Shown piece by piece: positions 5,391-12,392 of a DNA stretch of 12,392 nucleotides. The DNA lies in NCBI GenBank assembly GCA_964447445.1, contig CAYUSW010000036.1, forward strand, positions 1 to 12,392, in the 5' to 3' direction. This DNA comes from CAIOGO01 sp964447445 (GTDB lineage Bacteria; Bipolaricaulota; Bipolaricaulia; UBA7950; UBA9294). Both the position numbers and the translations under genes were made by a program. A model generated the notes under the pieces. That model was not told the DNA's origin, did not search any database, and saw only the letters and a program-made list of their open reading frames with translations. Position 1 is the first letter of the stretch. Each line of letters starts with the position of its first letter.

Positions 5391-7811
5391 CTACTCGTCT
5401 TGGTCAAACCGGAGCTCGTCGCCTTCGGCGCGACCGACGACGTGAGCCTCCGCGGCGATGTGGCCGACCAGGATCTCCTCCGAGATGGGGTTCTCGATGA
5501 GGCGCTCGATGGTGCGGCGCATAGGGCGCGCGCCGTACTTCGGGTCGTAGCCCTGGCGAATGAGCACCTCCCATGCGGAGTCATCGAGGCGGAAGTGGAT
5601 CTTGCGCTCCGTCAGAAGCCTCAAGGTGAGTTGATCGACCATGAGGGTCGCAATCTCACGTACCTGAGCACGGTTCAACTGGTGAAACACAATGATGTCG
5701 TCGAGACGATTCAGAAACTCGGGTCGGAAGACATTGCGCGCTTCGCCGATCACGCGACCTTTCATCTCCTGGTATGGCTCATCGGAGCCCTCACGTTGAT
5801 CGCTGAAGCCCAGGGTATCGCGGTCGGTGATGAGCTCGCTCCCGACGTTCGAGGTCATGATGAGAACGGCGTTTCGGAAGTCCACGCGGCGTCCTTGCGA
5901 GTCGGTCAGGATGCCGTCCTCCATCACCTGGAGCAGGATGTTGAACACGTCGCGGTGCGCCTTCTCGATCTCGTCGAACAGGACGACCGAGTATGGCCGA
6001 TGGCGCACCTTCTCGGTCAGCTCTCCGGCCTCCTCGTAGCCCACGTAGCCCGGCGGGGCTCCGGTGAGGCGCGAGACGGAGAATCGCTCCATGTACTCCG
6101 ACATGTCGACACGAATGAGTGCCTCTTCGTCGCCGAACAGGAACGCGGCCAGCGTCTTCGACAGCTCGGTCTTCCCCACGCCGGTGGGTCCGAGGAACAT
6201 GAACACGCCGACGGGGCGCTTCGGGTTCTTCACTCCGGCGTAGGCCCGGCGGATCGAACGAGAAACGGCACGCACGGCCTCGTCCTGCGCGATCAGCCGA
6301 TCGTGAATCTTGTCCTCCATGTTCACGAGCCGAGCCGTCTCTTCTTCCTGCATGTGGCCGATCGGAATGCCCGTCCACATCGCGACCATCTTCGCGATGT
6401 CGCGTCCGGTCACCTGCAATTCCTTCCCCTCGACGTCGGATTCGCTCTTCGCACGAACCTGCGCTTCGAGTTCCGCCTTCTGGTCTCGCAGGTGCGCGGC
6501 CGTCTCGTACTCCTGCGCTGCGACCGCTTGCTGCTCTTCCTTGTCGAGCGCCTCGACGCGGTCGAGCAGCTCTCGTACGTCCTCAGGAACCTGCGAGCTC
6601 TGTAGCTTGATGCGGGCAGCCGATTCGTCGATGAGATCGATGGCCTTGTCGGGAAGGAATTGGTCCGTCACGTAGCGGTCAGAGAGCCGAGCCGCTTCGC
6701 TCAGCGCGTCGTCCGTGATCTTCACGCCATGATGCTTCTCATAGCGAGGGCGTAGCCCGCGCATGATCTCGACGGCCATCTCAACCGTCGGCTCCTCCAC
6801 CGCAATCGTCTTGAAGCGGCGCTTGAGGGCCGGATCCTTCTCGATGGACTTCCGGTACTCGTCCGGCGTCGCCGTGCCGATGCACTGGATCGCGCCGGAG
6901 GCGAGAGGCGGCTTGAGAATCGACGACGCGTCGATCGCTCCCTCCGCGCCCCCCGCGCCGACAACGGTTTGCAGTTCGTCAATGAACAAGATGACGTTGT
7001 CGTTCTCTACCACCTGATTGATGAGCGTCTTCAGGCGCTGCTCGAACTCGCCACGGTACTTCGTCCCGGCAACGACCGAAGCCATGTCGAGTTCGAGGAT
7101 CTCCTTCGATCGCAGAATCGCCGGCACGTCGCCCGACGCGATGCGCTGGGCCAAGCCCTCGACAACCGCTGTCTTTCCGACGCCGGATTCGCCGATCAGC
7201 GCGGGGTTGTTCTTCTTGCGCCGCGTCAGCGTTTGGATGATGCGCTCCATCTCGGTTTCCCGGCCGATCACGGGGTCGAGGTTGCCGGCCATGGCCTCTT
7301 CGACGAGGTTGCGCCCGAACTCGGCCAGATCGCCCTTGCGCTGCGGCTGCCGCTTCGCTGCCCGGATGGCCATGCCGATTCCGGATGGCGGGAGGAAGTA
7401 GGCGCGGGTCTTGGTGAGGTCGATGCCCAGCTGCTGCAGGAGTGTCGCCCCGGTCCCCTCGCCTTCGCGCAGCATGCCCATGAGAAGGTGCTCCGGCCGG
7501 ATGGTGTTGACGCCGGATCGCCGCGCCTCCTCGAAACTGATCTTCATGACGCGCTTCAGGCGTGGCGTCGGCTCAAGGTCATCGGCGGACAGCCGGACGT
7601 CGCCGCGCCCCTTCTCTTCCTCGAGGAGCGAAGCGACTCTCTCGTACGTCACGGTGTGAGTCGAGAGGAACCTGTAGACATCGCTCCCCGTCATCTTAAG
7701 GAACGCAAGAAGGAGGTGCTCCGTGCCGACGTAACTGTGGCGCCACGCCTCGGCTTCCTCTTGCGACACGGCGATGATCTCCATCGACTCGCGTGAGAAA
7801 CGATCGTACAT
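5391..7811 (-). CDS. clpC: ATP-dependent Clp protease ATP-binding subunit ClpC
   Basis: The 806-residue double-ring AAA+ unfoldase feeds proteins to ClpP. The N-terminal Clp_N repeat pair covers 1-140. D1 has Walker A GESGVGKT (207-214), Walker B LFIDEL (275-280), pore loop KYRGEF and arginine fingers RR331-332. A UVR-type coiled middle segment (about 420-450) separates ClpC from ClpA and ClpB. D2 has Walker A GPTGVGKT (541-548), Walker B VVLFDEIE, pore segment GYVGYEE, sensor 1 TSNVGS, FRPEFLNRLD, and sensor 2 GARPMRR. LGF (667-669) sits where the ClpP-docking tripeptide is expected. Q281 replaces the His that usually follows DEL/DEI in D1 (DELQTVVGAG). ATG 7811 is chosen over starts up to 7847 because MYDRFS is the family start and GGAGGAGG (7816-7823) precedes it. 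A promoter-like sequence lies upstream. No ctsR, mcsA or mcsB gene is adjacent, unlike in Bacillus. Confidence 0.97.
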   Translation of the reverse strand: MYDRFSRESMEIIAVSQEEAEAWRHSYVGTEHLLLAFLKMTGSDVYRFLSTHTVTYERVASLLEEEKGRGDVRLSADDLEPTPRLKRVMKISFEEARRSGVNTIRPEHLLMGMLREGEGTGATLLQQLGIDLTKTRAYFLPPSGIGMAIRAAKRQPQRKGDLAEFGRNLVEEAMAGNLDPVIGRETEMERIIQTLTRRKKNNPALIGESGVGKTAVVEGLAQRIASGDVPAILRSKEILELDMASVVAGTKYRGEFEQRLKTLINQVVENDNVILFIDELQTVVGAGGAEGAIDASSILKPPLASGAIQCIGTATPDEYRKSIEKDPALKRRFKTIAVEEPTVEMAVEIMRGLRPRYEKHHGVKITDDALSEAARLSDRYVTDQFLPDKAIDLIDESAARIKLQSSQVPEDVRELLDRVEALDKEEQQAVAAQEYETAAHLRDQKAELEAQVRAKSESDVEGKELQVTGRDIAKMVAMWTGIPIGHMQEEETARLVNMEDKIHDRLIAQDEAVRAVSRSIRRAYAGVKNPKRPVGVFMFLGPTGVGKTELSKTLAAFLFGDEEALIRVDMSEYMERFSVSRLTGAPPGYVGYEEAGELTEKVRHRPYSVVLFDEIEKAHRDVFNILLQVMEDGILTDSQGRRVDFRNAVLIMTSNVGSELITDRDTLGFSDQREGSDEPYQEMKGRVIGEARNVFRPEFLNRLDDIIVFHQLNRAQVREIATLMVDQLTLRLLTERKIHFRLDDSAWEVLIRQGYDPKYGARPMRRTIERLIENPISEEILVGHIAAEAHVVGRAEGDELRFDQDE

Positions 7812-7840
7812 CCGGCCTCCTCCCATCCGACGTCTGGGAC

Positions 7841-7861
7841 CGAGCAAAGTATACCCGCTCG
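7841..7861. promoter_or_regulatory. Dyad overlapping the clpC -10 box (possible operator)
   Basis: CGAGC (7841-7845) and GCTCG (7857-7861) flank a central GTATAC palindrome (7849-7854), with unequal spacers AAA and CC. It overlaps the -10 box and predicted start of clpC. It does not match the CIRCE/HrcA or CtsR consensus sites. This could be an unknown repressor site or chance. Confidence 0.3.
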
Positions 7862-7875
7862 CTCCAGAGCTACAA
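7848..7875 (-). promoter_or_regulatory. Candidate internal promoter for clpC-radA-punA
   Basis: On the minus strand TTGTAG (7870-7875), a 16 nt spacer and TATACT (7848-7853; 5/6 match) lie in the 58 nt gap between pth and clpC, the largest gap inside the operon. The -35 overlaps the pth stop codon. The start would be near 7841, about 30 nt before the ATG. Independent control of clpC would suit a stress gene. Confidence 0.5.
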
Positions 7876-8436
7876 CGGATCGAGCTTTCGGTTGATGCGG
7901 GTCATCGCCGCGTCGATGCCGACGGTGCGAAAGAGGTCGATCGCCTCGACGGCGCGTTCGAGAGCGGGGACGACGGTCTGCCATTCCTCGCGGCTGAATC
8001 GATCCAGCACGTAGTCGCGGCCCGGGGCGTCACGGCCCTCGATCTCAATGCCGATGCGGATGCGGGGGATGTCTTCGGTTCCGAGTTGCCCAATGACTGA
8101 ACCCATCCCCTTGTGACTCCCGGGGCCACCGGCCGCCAGGACGCGGATCCGGCCAAGCGGGAGGTCGAGGTCGTCGTAGATGGCGAGTGCATCCCGGGTC
8201 GGAATCCCGTGCTGGGCCAGCACGCCCTTGACCGCGCGCCCGCTCTCGTTCATGAACGTCATCGGCTTCACCACGAGGAGGTCGTCCCAGGAATACACAA
8301 GAGCGGAGTGTTGAACCCGCCCTCGTGCCCGAATGCGATGGACTCGGCGATAGAGGTCAACGACCTCGAAGCCGACGTTGTGGCGCGTCAATCCGTAGGC
8401 CAGGCCCGGGTTGCCGAGCCCGAAAACGGCCTTCAC
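7870..8436 (-). CDS. pth: Peptidyl-tRNA hydrolase
   Basis: The 188-residue enzyme frees tRNA from peptidyl-tRNA that drops off ribosomes. Active-site residues match the bacterial Pth family: N9 in GLGNPG, catalytic H19 in RHNVGFE, M62-N63 in KPMTFMNESG, D89 in YDDLDLPLG and H108 in GSHKGM. The Asn that usually follows this last His (GGHNG) is Lys here, a variant position I believe tolerates change. Length is standard. The start is GTG at 8436, supported by AGGAGG (8441-8446) 4 nt upstream and by the family N-terminus KAVFGLGNPG. The stop codon of rplY is part of this ribosome binding site (UAGGAGG), with 8 nt between the two genes. Confidence 0.95.
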   Translation of the reverse strand: MKAVFGLGNPGLAYGLTRHNVGFEVVDLYRRVHRIRARGRVQHSALVYSWDDLLVVKPMTFMNESGRAVKGVLAQHGIPTRDALAIYDDLDLPLGRIRVLAAGGPGSHKGMGSVIGQLGTEDIPRIRIGIEIEGRDAPGRDYVLDRFSREEWQTVVPALERAVEAIDLFRTVGIDAAMTRINRKLDPL

Positions 8437-8444
8437 TGCGCCTC

Positions 8445-9089
8445 CTACGACTCTTCGCCCTCGCCTTCGGCAGGAGCTTCCTCGCCCACGACCGCACCCG
8501 CTTCTTCGCCGGCCGCCGCCACCTCGGCCTCCGCAGCCACGAGGCTGCGCGGCGCGATGACCGTGACGAGTACCCGCTCGGGAGGCAACAGAGGTGCGAC
8601 CTTCCCGAAATCGAGATCGCTCACATGGACGGAGTCGCCGACATCGAGATTGGAGACGTCGATCGTGAGGAGATGCGGAATGTCTTCCGGCAGTCCATGC
8701 ACCGGGATCGTGCGGAACTGGACGTTGAGGATTCCGCCTGACTTCGAGCCGATGGCTTCGCCGACGATCTTCGTCGGCACGCTGAGCTTGAGCGGATGCT
8801 TCGGCTCAGGGTGATAGAAGTCCACGTGCACGGGCTCGTCGCTGATCGGATCGTAGTCGATGGCCTTGAGGAAGACGTCCATCTGTCGCGACCCTTTCTC
8901 GCCTTGGAGCTTCAGGGTGATGCGGGAGCTCCTCGTGATGTTGGAGAAGAGCACCAGCAGATCCCGGCGCACGATGGCGATCGGCGTGCTCTCCATGGTC
9001 GGCCCGTAGACGACCGCGGGGATGATCCCCTGCCGTCGTAGGACGCCCGCCTTCCCTGATGCTCTCGTCTTTGCTTCCAGCGTGTGCAT
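8445..9089 (-). CDS. rplY: 50S ribosomal protein L25/general stress protein Ctc (long form)
   Basis: The 214-residue protein has an N-terminal L25 domain that binds 5S rRNA (about 1-92, with RRQGIIPAVVYGP and the closing DEPVHVDFYH). The C-terminal beta domain of TL5/Ctc proteins follows (about 93-182, with PVHGLPEDIPHLLTIDVS). An acidic, alanine- and glutamate-rich tail (about 183-214) completes it. The tail resembles those of other long L25 proteins and is probably disordered. ATG 9089 has AGGAGT (9094-9099) 4 nt upstream. It lies 16 nt after prs and 8 nt before pth, matching the prs-ctc-pth order known from Bacillus. Confidence 0.95.
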   Translation of the reverse strand: MHTLEAKTRASGKAGVLRRQGIIPAVVYGPTMESTPIAIVRRDLLVLFSNITRSSRITLKLQGEKGSRQMDVFLKAIDYDPISDEPVHVDFYHPEPKHPLKLSVPTKIVGEAIGSKSGGILNVQFRTIPVHGLPEDIPHLLTIDVSNLDVGDSVHVSDLDFGKVAPLLPPERVLVTVIAPRSLVAAEAEVAAAGEEAGAVVGEEAPAEGEGEES

Positions 9090-9105
9090 GGTGACTCCTA
9101 CGCCC

Positions 9106-10062
9106 TTAGTAGTGCGGGAAGAGATGACTCACCGACTTGTACTCGAAGATGCGGTGGATGGTCTTGGCGAGATGCTCGCCGACAGAGATGTAATCGACGA
9201 TTCCACTCTTCTCCGCTTGTTCGCGAAAGATGGTATTGGTTACGACGACCCGTTTCAAGGGAGACTCGGACAGTATCCGCAGCGCGTCGCCCGAGAAGAG
9301 GCCGTGCGTTGTGTAGGCGCGCGCGTCGCGGGCGCCGCTCCGGAGAAGAACCTCGACAGCCTTCACGAGCGTCTCGCCGGACGACAGAATGTCGTCCACG
9401 AGAATCGTCCGCTTCCCTTTGACGTCGCCGATCACGTTCATGACGTCGACCACCGAGCCGTCGTGGCTTCTGCGCTTTTCCATGATGGCCAAGGGAAGGT
9501 CCAGTTGCTCGGCCACCATACGCGCGCGCACCGCGCCCCCGGCGTCCGGCGACACGATCACGGCGTTCTCCAGCCCTTCGACATGCGTGCGAATGTGCTC
9601 GGCAAAGATCCAGTCCGAACGTAGATTGTCGACCGGGATGTTGAAGAACCCCTGAATCTGCCCGACGTGGAGGTCCATCGTAAGCATGCGGTCGGCTCCA
9701 GCCGTTTCGATCAAGTTGGCAACGAGCCGCGCCGAGATGGGGACACGTCCGGTGTGCTTCCGATCCTGGCGGGCGTACCCGTAGTACGGGACGACGGCAA
9801 TCACGGAGCGCGCCGAGGCTCGGCGCGCAGCGTCGATGATCAGGAGCAGCTCCATCAGGTGATCGTTCACCGGGGGGCATGTGGGCTGGATCACGAAGAC
9901 ATCGGCTCCGCGAACCGTCTCACGAATGCGAACGCAGACCTCGCCGTCGCGGAAGTGGTCGACCGCGGCATCGCATAACTCAATCCCGAGCGACGATGCC
10001 ACTTCTTGCGCCAGGACGCGATTCGCGTTCCCCGCCACGAGCTTGAGTTCCCGCTCGATCAT
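9106..10062 (-). CDS. prs: Ribose-phosphate pyrophosphokinase (PRPP synthetase)
   Basis: The 318-residue enzyme makes PRPP from ribose 5-phosphate and ATP, feeding purine, pyrimidine, NAD, His and Trp synthesis. Motifs are FRDGEVCVRI (substrate region), PYYGYARQDRK (93-102), catalytic H132 in DLHVGQIQGFF, SPDAGG (171-176), K196 in MEKRR, and the PRPP loop VDDILSSGET (222-231). The flexible loop after RQDRK reads HTGRVPIS, one residue shorter than the E. coli form. The PRPP loop resembles the general phosphoribosyltransferase motif DDxxxTGxT, with Ser for Thr, more than the DDxxDTAGT of E. coli Prs. ATG 10062 overlaps the glmU TGA by 4 nt (ATGA), and GGAGG (10067-10071) lies 4 nt upstream. Translation is probably coupled to glmU. 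Confidence 0.95.
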   Translation of the reverse strand: MIERELKLVAGNANRVLAQEVASSLGIELCDAAVDHFRDGEVCVRIRETVRGADVFVIQPTCPPVNDHLMELLLIIDAARRASARSVIAVVPYYGYARQDRKHTGRVPISARLVANLIETAGADRMLTMDLHVGQIQGFFNIPVDNLRSDWIFAEHIRTHVEGLENAVIVSPDAGGAVRARMVAEQLDLPLAIMEKRRSHDGSVVDVMNVIGDVKGKRTILVDDILSSGETLVKAVEVLLRSGARDARAYTTHGLFSGDALRILSESPLKRVVVTNTIFREQAEKSGIVDYISVGEHLAKTIHRIFEYKSVSHLFPHY

Positions 10063-11264
10063 GTCTCCTCCCTGGGGGGCGTCTGCTTGCGCTTCTTGGT
10101 CACCTGACGCGCCCTCGCAATGGCCAGACTCTCAGGTGGGACGTCGTCAGTGATCGTGGATCCCGCTGCCAAGAGCGCCCCATCACCGATCGTCACAGGA
10201 GCCACCAGCGACACGTTGCTTCCAACGAACACGCTGCTACCCACGACGGTGCGGTGCTTGGCGTTCCCGTCGTAGTTGCACGTGATCGCTCCGGCCCCCA
10301 CGTTCGTGTCCGCGCCGACGTCGGCATCGCCAAGATAGGCGAGATGCCCCGCTTTGACGCCTGCTCCCAATCGCGACGCCTTGACCTCGACGAAGTTGCC
10401 CACGCGCGCGTCCGGGCCGATGTCGCTGCCGTGACGAAGGTGAGCGAAGGGGCCGATCGTCGATCCTTCGCGCACGCGAGCCCCCTCGACGACCGAATAC
10501 CGAACCACGACGCGGTCTTCCACCGCGCTCGACTCGATCCACGCATCGGGGCCAATCGTGCAGTCCGAGCCGATCGACGTGTCTCCCTTCAGGTGAGTTC
10601 CCGGCAGGAGCGTCGTCCGAGACCCGACGGCTACTGCGTCGTCGACATATGCGCGCGCCGCGTCGGCGATCAGGACGCCGGCCGCCGCCAACAGCACCAG
10701 CTTGCGGCGGCGCGCGATGTCGCTGAGGTCGGAATAGTCGCTGGGCGCGACAAGGCGACGGATATCGTCTACCTCAGCGGCCCGCCATGTCGCCCGGCTG
10801 GAGTCCGCGAGAAGAGCTTCGGCGCGGTGCTGAACGAGACTCGCCAGGAATCGCTCCGCGCGGTCGCCTGCGTGGAACACGGCCATCGCGCCGGACGATT
10901 CGAAGAGGTCAGACGGCCGCCCCGCGTCCGCGACGTGAAGGAACGCACGCACGGTAGCCGCCGTGAGCAGAGGAAGGTCACCGCGGACCACGAGGAGTGC
11001 ACGACCGGCGAGGAGTCTGGCCAGGGCTCCAGGCGTCCCCGCCGCTCCGGCATTCGCGATCGATGCCCAAAGCTCGCCGCCCGGCACATGGCTCGTGTCC
11101 TCATGGACCAGGGAGATGTCCCGCAGGCCGGCTGCCGCCAAAGCCTGGTGAACGCGCATCAGCGCAGGGACACCCCCGACCGGCACGGTGAATCGTTCCG
11201 CCCCCCAAGCCGCCCCCGCTTCGGATAGAGCCAGGACGACGACTACGGCCTCATTTACGCTCAT
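10059..11264 (-). CDS. glmU: GlmU-like protein: intact acetyltransferase domain, degenerate uridyltransferase domain
   Basis: The 401-residue protein is about 55 shorter than usual GlmU. The C-terminal left-handed beta-helix (about 199-388) keeps the acetyltransferase residues: R277, K295, H307 and Y310 (KAGHLAYLGD), N330 (CNYDG) and K336, aligned by eye to E. coli R333, K351, H363, Y366, N386 and K392. It should acetylate glucosamine 1-phosphate. The N-terminal half (1-190) is recognisable from VVVLA, AGTPGALARLL and VVRGDLPLL. However, the GxGTRM..PK nucleotide loop is replaced by SEAGAAWGAERF (14-25), and the segment carrying GYGR, the INTG asparagine and the VNN motif is missing or unrecognisable. 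UTP-dependent uridylylation is therefore probably lost. The frame is open with no sign of frameshift. ATG 11264 has a modest GAGG site (11269-11272). It is first in the operon; its TGA overlaps the prs ATG. Confidence 0.88.
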   Translation of the reverse strand: MSVNEAVVVVLALSEAGAAWGAERFTVPVGGVPALMRVHQALAAAGLRDISLVHEDTSHVPGGELWASIANAGAAGTPGALARLLAGRALLVVRGDLPLLTAATVRAFLHVADAGRPSDLFESSGAMAVFHAGDRAERFLASLVQHRAEALLADSSRATWRAAEVDDIRRLVAPSDYSDLSDIARRRKLVLLAAAGVLIADAARAYVDDAVAVGSRTTLLPGTHLKGDTSIGSDCTIGPDAWIESSAVEDRVVVRYSVVEGARVREGSTIGPFAHLRHGSDIGPDARVGNFVEVKASRLGAGVKAGHLAYLGDADVGADTNVGAGAITCNYDGNAKHRTVVGSSVFVGSNVSLVAPVTIGDGALLAAGSTITDDVPPESLAIARARQVTKKRKQTPPREET

Positions 11265-11278
11265 CTCGCCTCGTCTGA

Positions 11279-11308
11279 ATGATACGCGAGCGGAGAATCG
11301 GACATCAA
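11279..11308 (-). promoter_or_regulatory. Candidate promoter of the glmU-prs-rplY-pth operon
   Basis: On the minus strand TTGATG (11303-11308; 4/6), an 18 nt spacer and TATCAT (11279-11284; 5/6) lie just before glmU. The start site would be near 11272, leaving a leader of only about 8 nt, so the GAGG ribosome binding site would sit at the very 5' end of the mRNA. Confidence 0.4.
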
Positions 11309-11360
11309 CTCACATTCCGCGTACCCGCCGCGTCCCCATCCGTAGGGAGGCGCGATGTTG

Positions 11361-11366
11361 TACACT
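11361..11366 (+). promoter_or_regulatory. Weak -10 candidate for trpS
   Basis: TACACT at 11361-11366 (4/6 to consensus) precedes trpS with a predicted leader of about 27 nt. No recognisable -35 lies 16-18 nt upstream. I found no T-box leader, trp attenuator or other riboswitch in the 135 bp spacer, which is too short for a T-box. Confidence 0.25.
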
Positions 11367-11399
11367 CCGCGCCAACTCAGCCACACAGGAGGTCAGGCC

Positions 11400-12392
11400 A
11401 TGGCGAAGCGTGTCTTCTCAGGCATCCAGCCCACCGGAACGCTCCACATCGGGAACTACCTTGGGGCGATCCGGAACTGGGTCGACCTCCAACGTGACTT
11501 CGACTGCATCTACTGTGTCGTCGACTACCATGCCATCACGATCGACGTCGATCCGAAGGAGTTGCGCGCCGCCTCGCGCTCGATGGCGCTCGACCTCCTC
11601 GCTTGCGGCGTGGATCCCGCGCGGTCGATCGTGTTCGTTCAGGCCGACGTCCCGCAGCACACGGAGCTCGCTTGGATCCTCGGCTGTGTTACGTCGTACG
11701 GAGATCTCGCGCGAATGACGCAGTTCAAGGACAAGTCGGAGAAGCAGGAGTTTGTGACGGCCGGCCTCTTCACCTATCCGATTCTCCAGGCGGCCGACAT
11801 CCTCATGTACAAGGCGCACGGCGTGCCCGTTGGCGAGGATCAGGTACAACACGTGGAGCTCTCGCGACGGATCGCGCGGCGGTTCAACTCGCGCTTCGGT
11901 GACACCTTTCCCGAGCCCGAACCCGTCGTGACCAAGGGCGCGCGCATCATGTCGCTCGCCGATCCGATGTCGAAGATGTCGAAGAGCGCTGGGGCGACGC
12001 ACTATGTCGGCGTCATGGAAGCCGAGGCGTCGATCCGCAAGAAGGTCCGCTCCGCCGTCACCGACGTCGGCCTGAAGCCGGGCGAGACGATGTCGCCAGG
12101 TGTTGCGAACCTGTTCCTTGTTCTCGATGTGGCTTGCGAGCTGGTTGGAGACACGACGACCGCGGCCGAATTGAGGGCGGAGCACGACAAAGGAGAGCTC
12201 TTGTACTCGCGCCTCAAGGACTCCGTGTTCGAGCGTCTGATGGATGCCTTGCGACCCGTCAGGAAACGACGCGCGGAACTCGAGACGTCCGGCGAAGTGG
12301 ACGAGATCCTGGCGGACGGAGCTCGCCGCGCCTCAGACGTCGCCTGCGCGACCATGGCCGACGTACGCAGCAAGGTCGGCCTAGGGGCCTCC
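11400..12392 (+). CDS. trpS: Tryptophanyl-tRNA synthetase (3' end beyond the window)
   Basis: From ATG 11400 there are 331 open codons to the window edge with no stop. Class I synthetase signatures are clear: GTLHIGNYLGA (HIGH-type motif at 16-19), DYHAIT (42-47), the tryptophan-pocket region QAADILMYKA (130-139), VGEDQVQHVELSR (144-156) and SKMSKS (191-196). GEDQ with PVG before it and the GIQPTG start are specific to TrpRS rather than TyrRS. E. coli TrpS is 334 residues, so only a few C-terminal residues are probably missing. AGGAGG (11387-11392) lies 7 nt before the ATG. The gene is divergent from glmU. It charges tRNA(Trp) with tryptophan in the cytoplasm. Confidence 0.96.
   Translation, partial: MAKRVFSGIQPTGTLHIGNYLGAIRNWVDLQRDFDCIYCVVDYHAITIDVDPKELRAASRSMALDLLACGVDPARSIVFVQADVPQHTELAWILGCVTSYGDLARMTQFKDKSEKQEFVTAGLFTYPILQAADILMYKAHGVPVGEDQVQHVELSRRIARRFNSRFGDTFPEPEPVVTKGARIMSLADPMSKMSKSAGATHYVGVMEAEASIRKKVRSAVTDVGLKPGETMSPGVANLFLVLDVACELVGDTTTAAELRAEHDKGELLYSRLKDSVFERLMDALRPVRKRRAELETSGEVDEILADGARRASDVACATMADVRSKVGLGAS

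Noticed and set aside
5058..6605. 515-codon open frame on the plus strand opposite clpC and radA
   Set aside because: It lies against two strongly conserved genes, crosses their junction and has no recognisable domain.
10254..11228. 324-codon open frame opposite glmU
   Set aside because: Composition typical of an antisense shadow; no domain and no RBS. Considered because glmU is odd, but the minus-strand helix motifs are decisive.

Overview
The window is GC-rich bacterial DNA (GC estimated by eye, a little over 60%) made up mainly of housekeeping genes. Bacterial identity is shown by strong GGAGG-type ribosome binding sites, ribosomal protein L25/Ctc, peptidyl-tRNA hydrolase, ClpC and RadA. 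The sequence alone does not place it in a phylum. Gene content resembles less-studied high-GC lineages, and no gene here points firmly to a named group.

Left part (1-1673): the first 36 codons of a GNAT acetyltransferase run off the left edge on the minus strand. It is divergent from a small HD-domain phosphohydrolase gene on the plus strand. The HD gene converges on a stand-alone AlaRS/ThrRS-type tRNA-editing domain gene (minus). Their roughly 300 bp convergent spacer is filled with four copies, in alternating orientation, of a short dispersed repeat (core CTCTGCGTCCTCTGCGG). One copy supplies the last ~16 codons of the HD gene.

Middle and right (1621-11264, all minus): reading in the direction of transcription, the order is glmU, prs, rplY/ctc, pth, clpC, radA, a purine nucleoside phosphorylase gene (punA), then gdhA. 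From glmU to punA the genes overlap or lie 1-58 nt apart, so they are probably one long operon. It joins two gene groups known from Bacillus and relatives, glmU-prs-ctc-pth and clpC-radA. A promoter-like sequence with a dyad lies before clpC, so the second half can probably be transcribed separately. A 240 bp gap holding two GTAG-type REP hairpins separates punA from gdhA, which has its own predicted promoter and a strong terminator. The operon covers cell-wall precursor and nucleotide supply (glmU, prs, punA), translation support (rplY, pth) and protein/DNA quality control (clpC, radA).

Right edge (11400-12392): trpS, divergent from glmU, is complete except for its last few codons.

The most unusual gene is glmU. 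Its acetyltransferase half keeps every catalytic residue I could check, but its uridyltransferase half has lost the nucleotide-binding loop and about 50 residues. I found no defence system, mobile-element gene, CRISPR array, tRNA or rRNA, and no convincing new multi-gene system. The points of interest are the half-degenerate GlmU, two families of short intergenic repeats that reach into gene ends, and the regulatory layout of the long operon.
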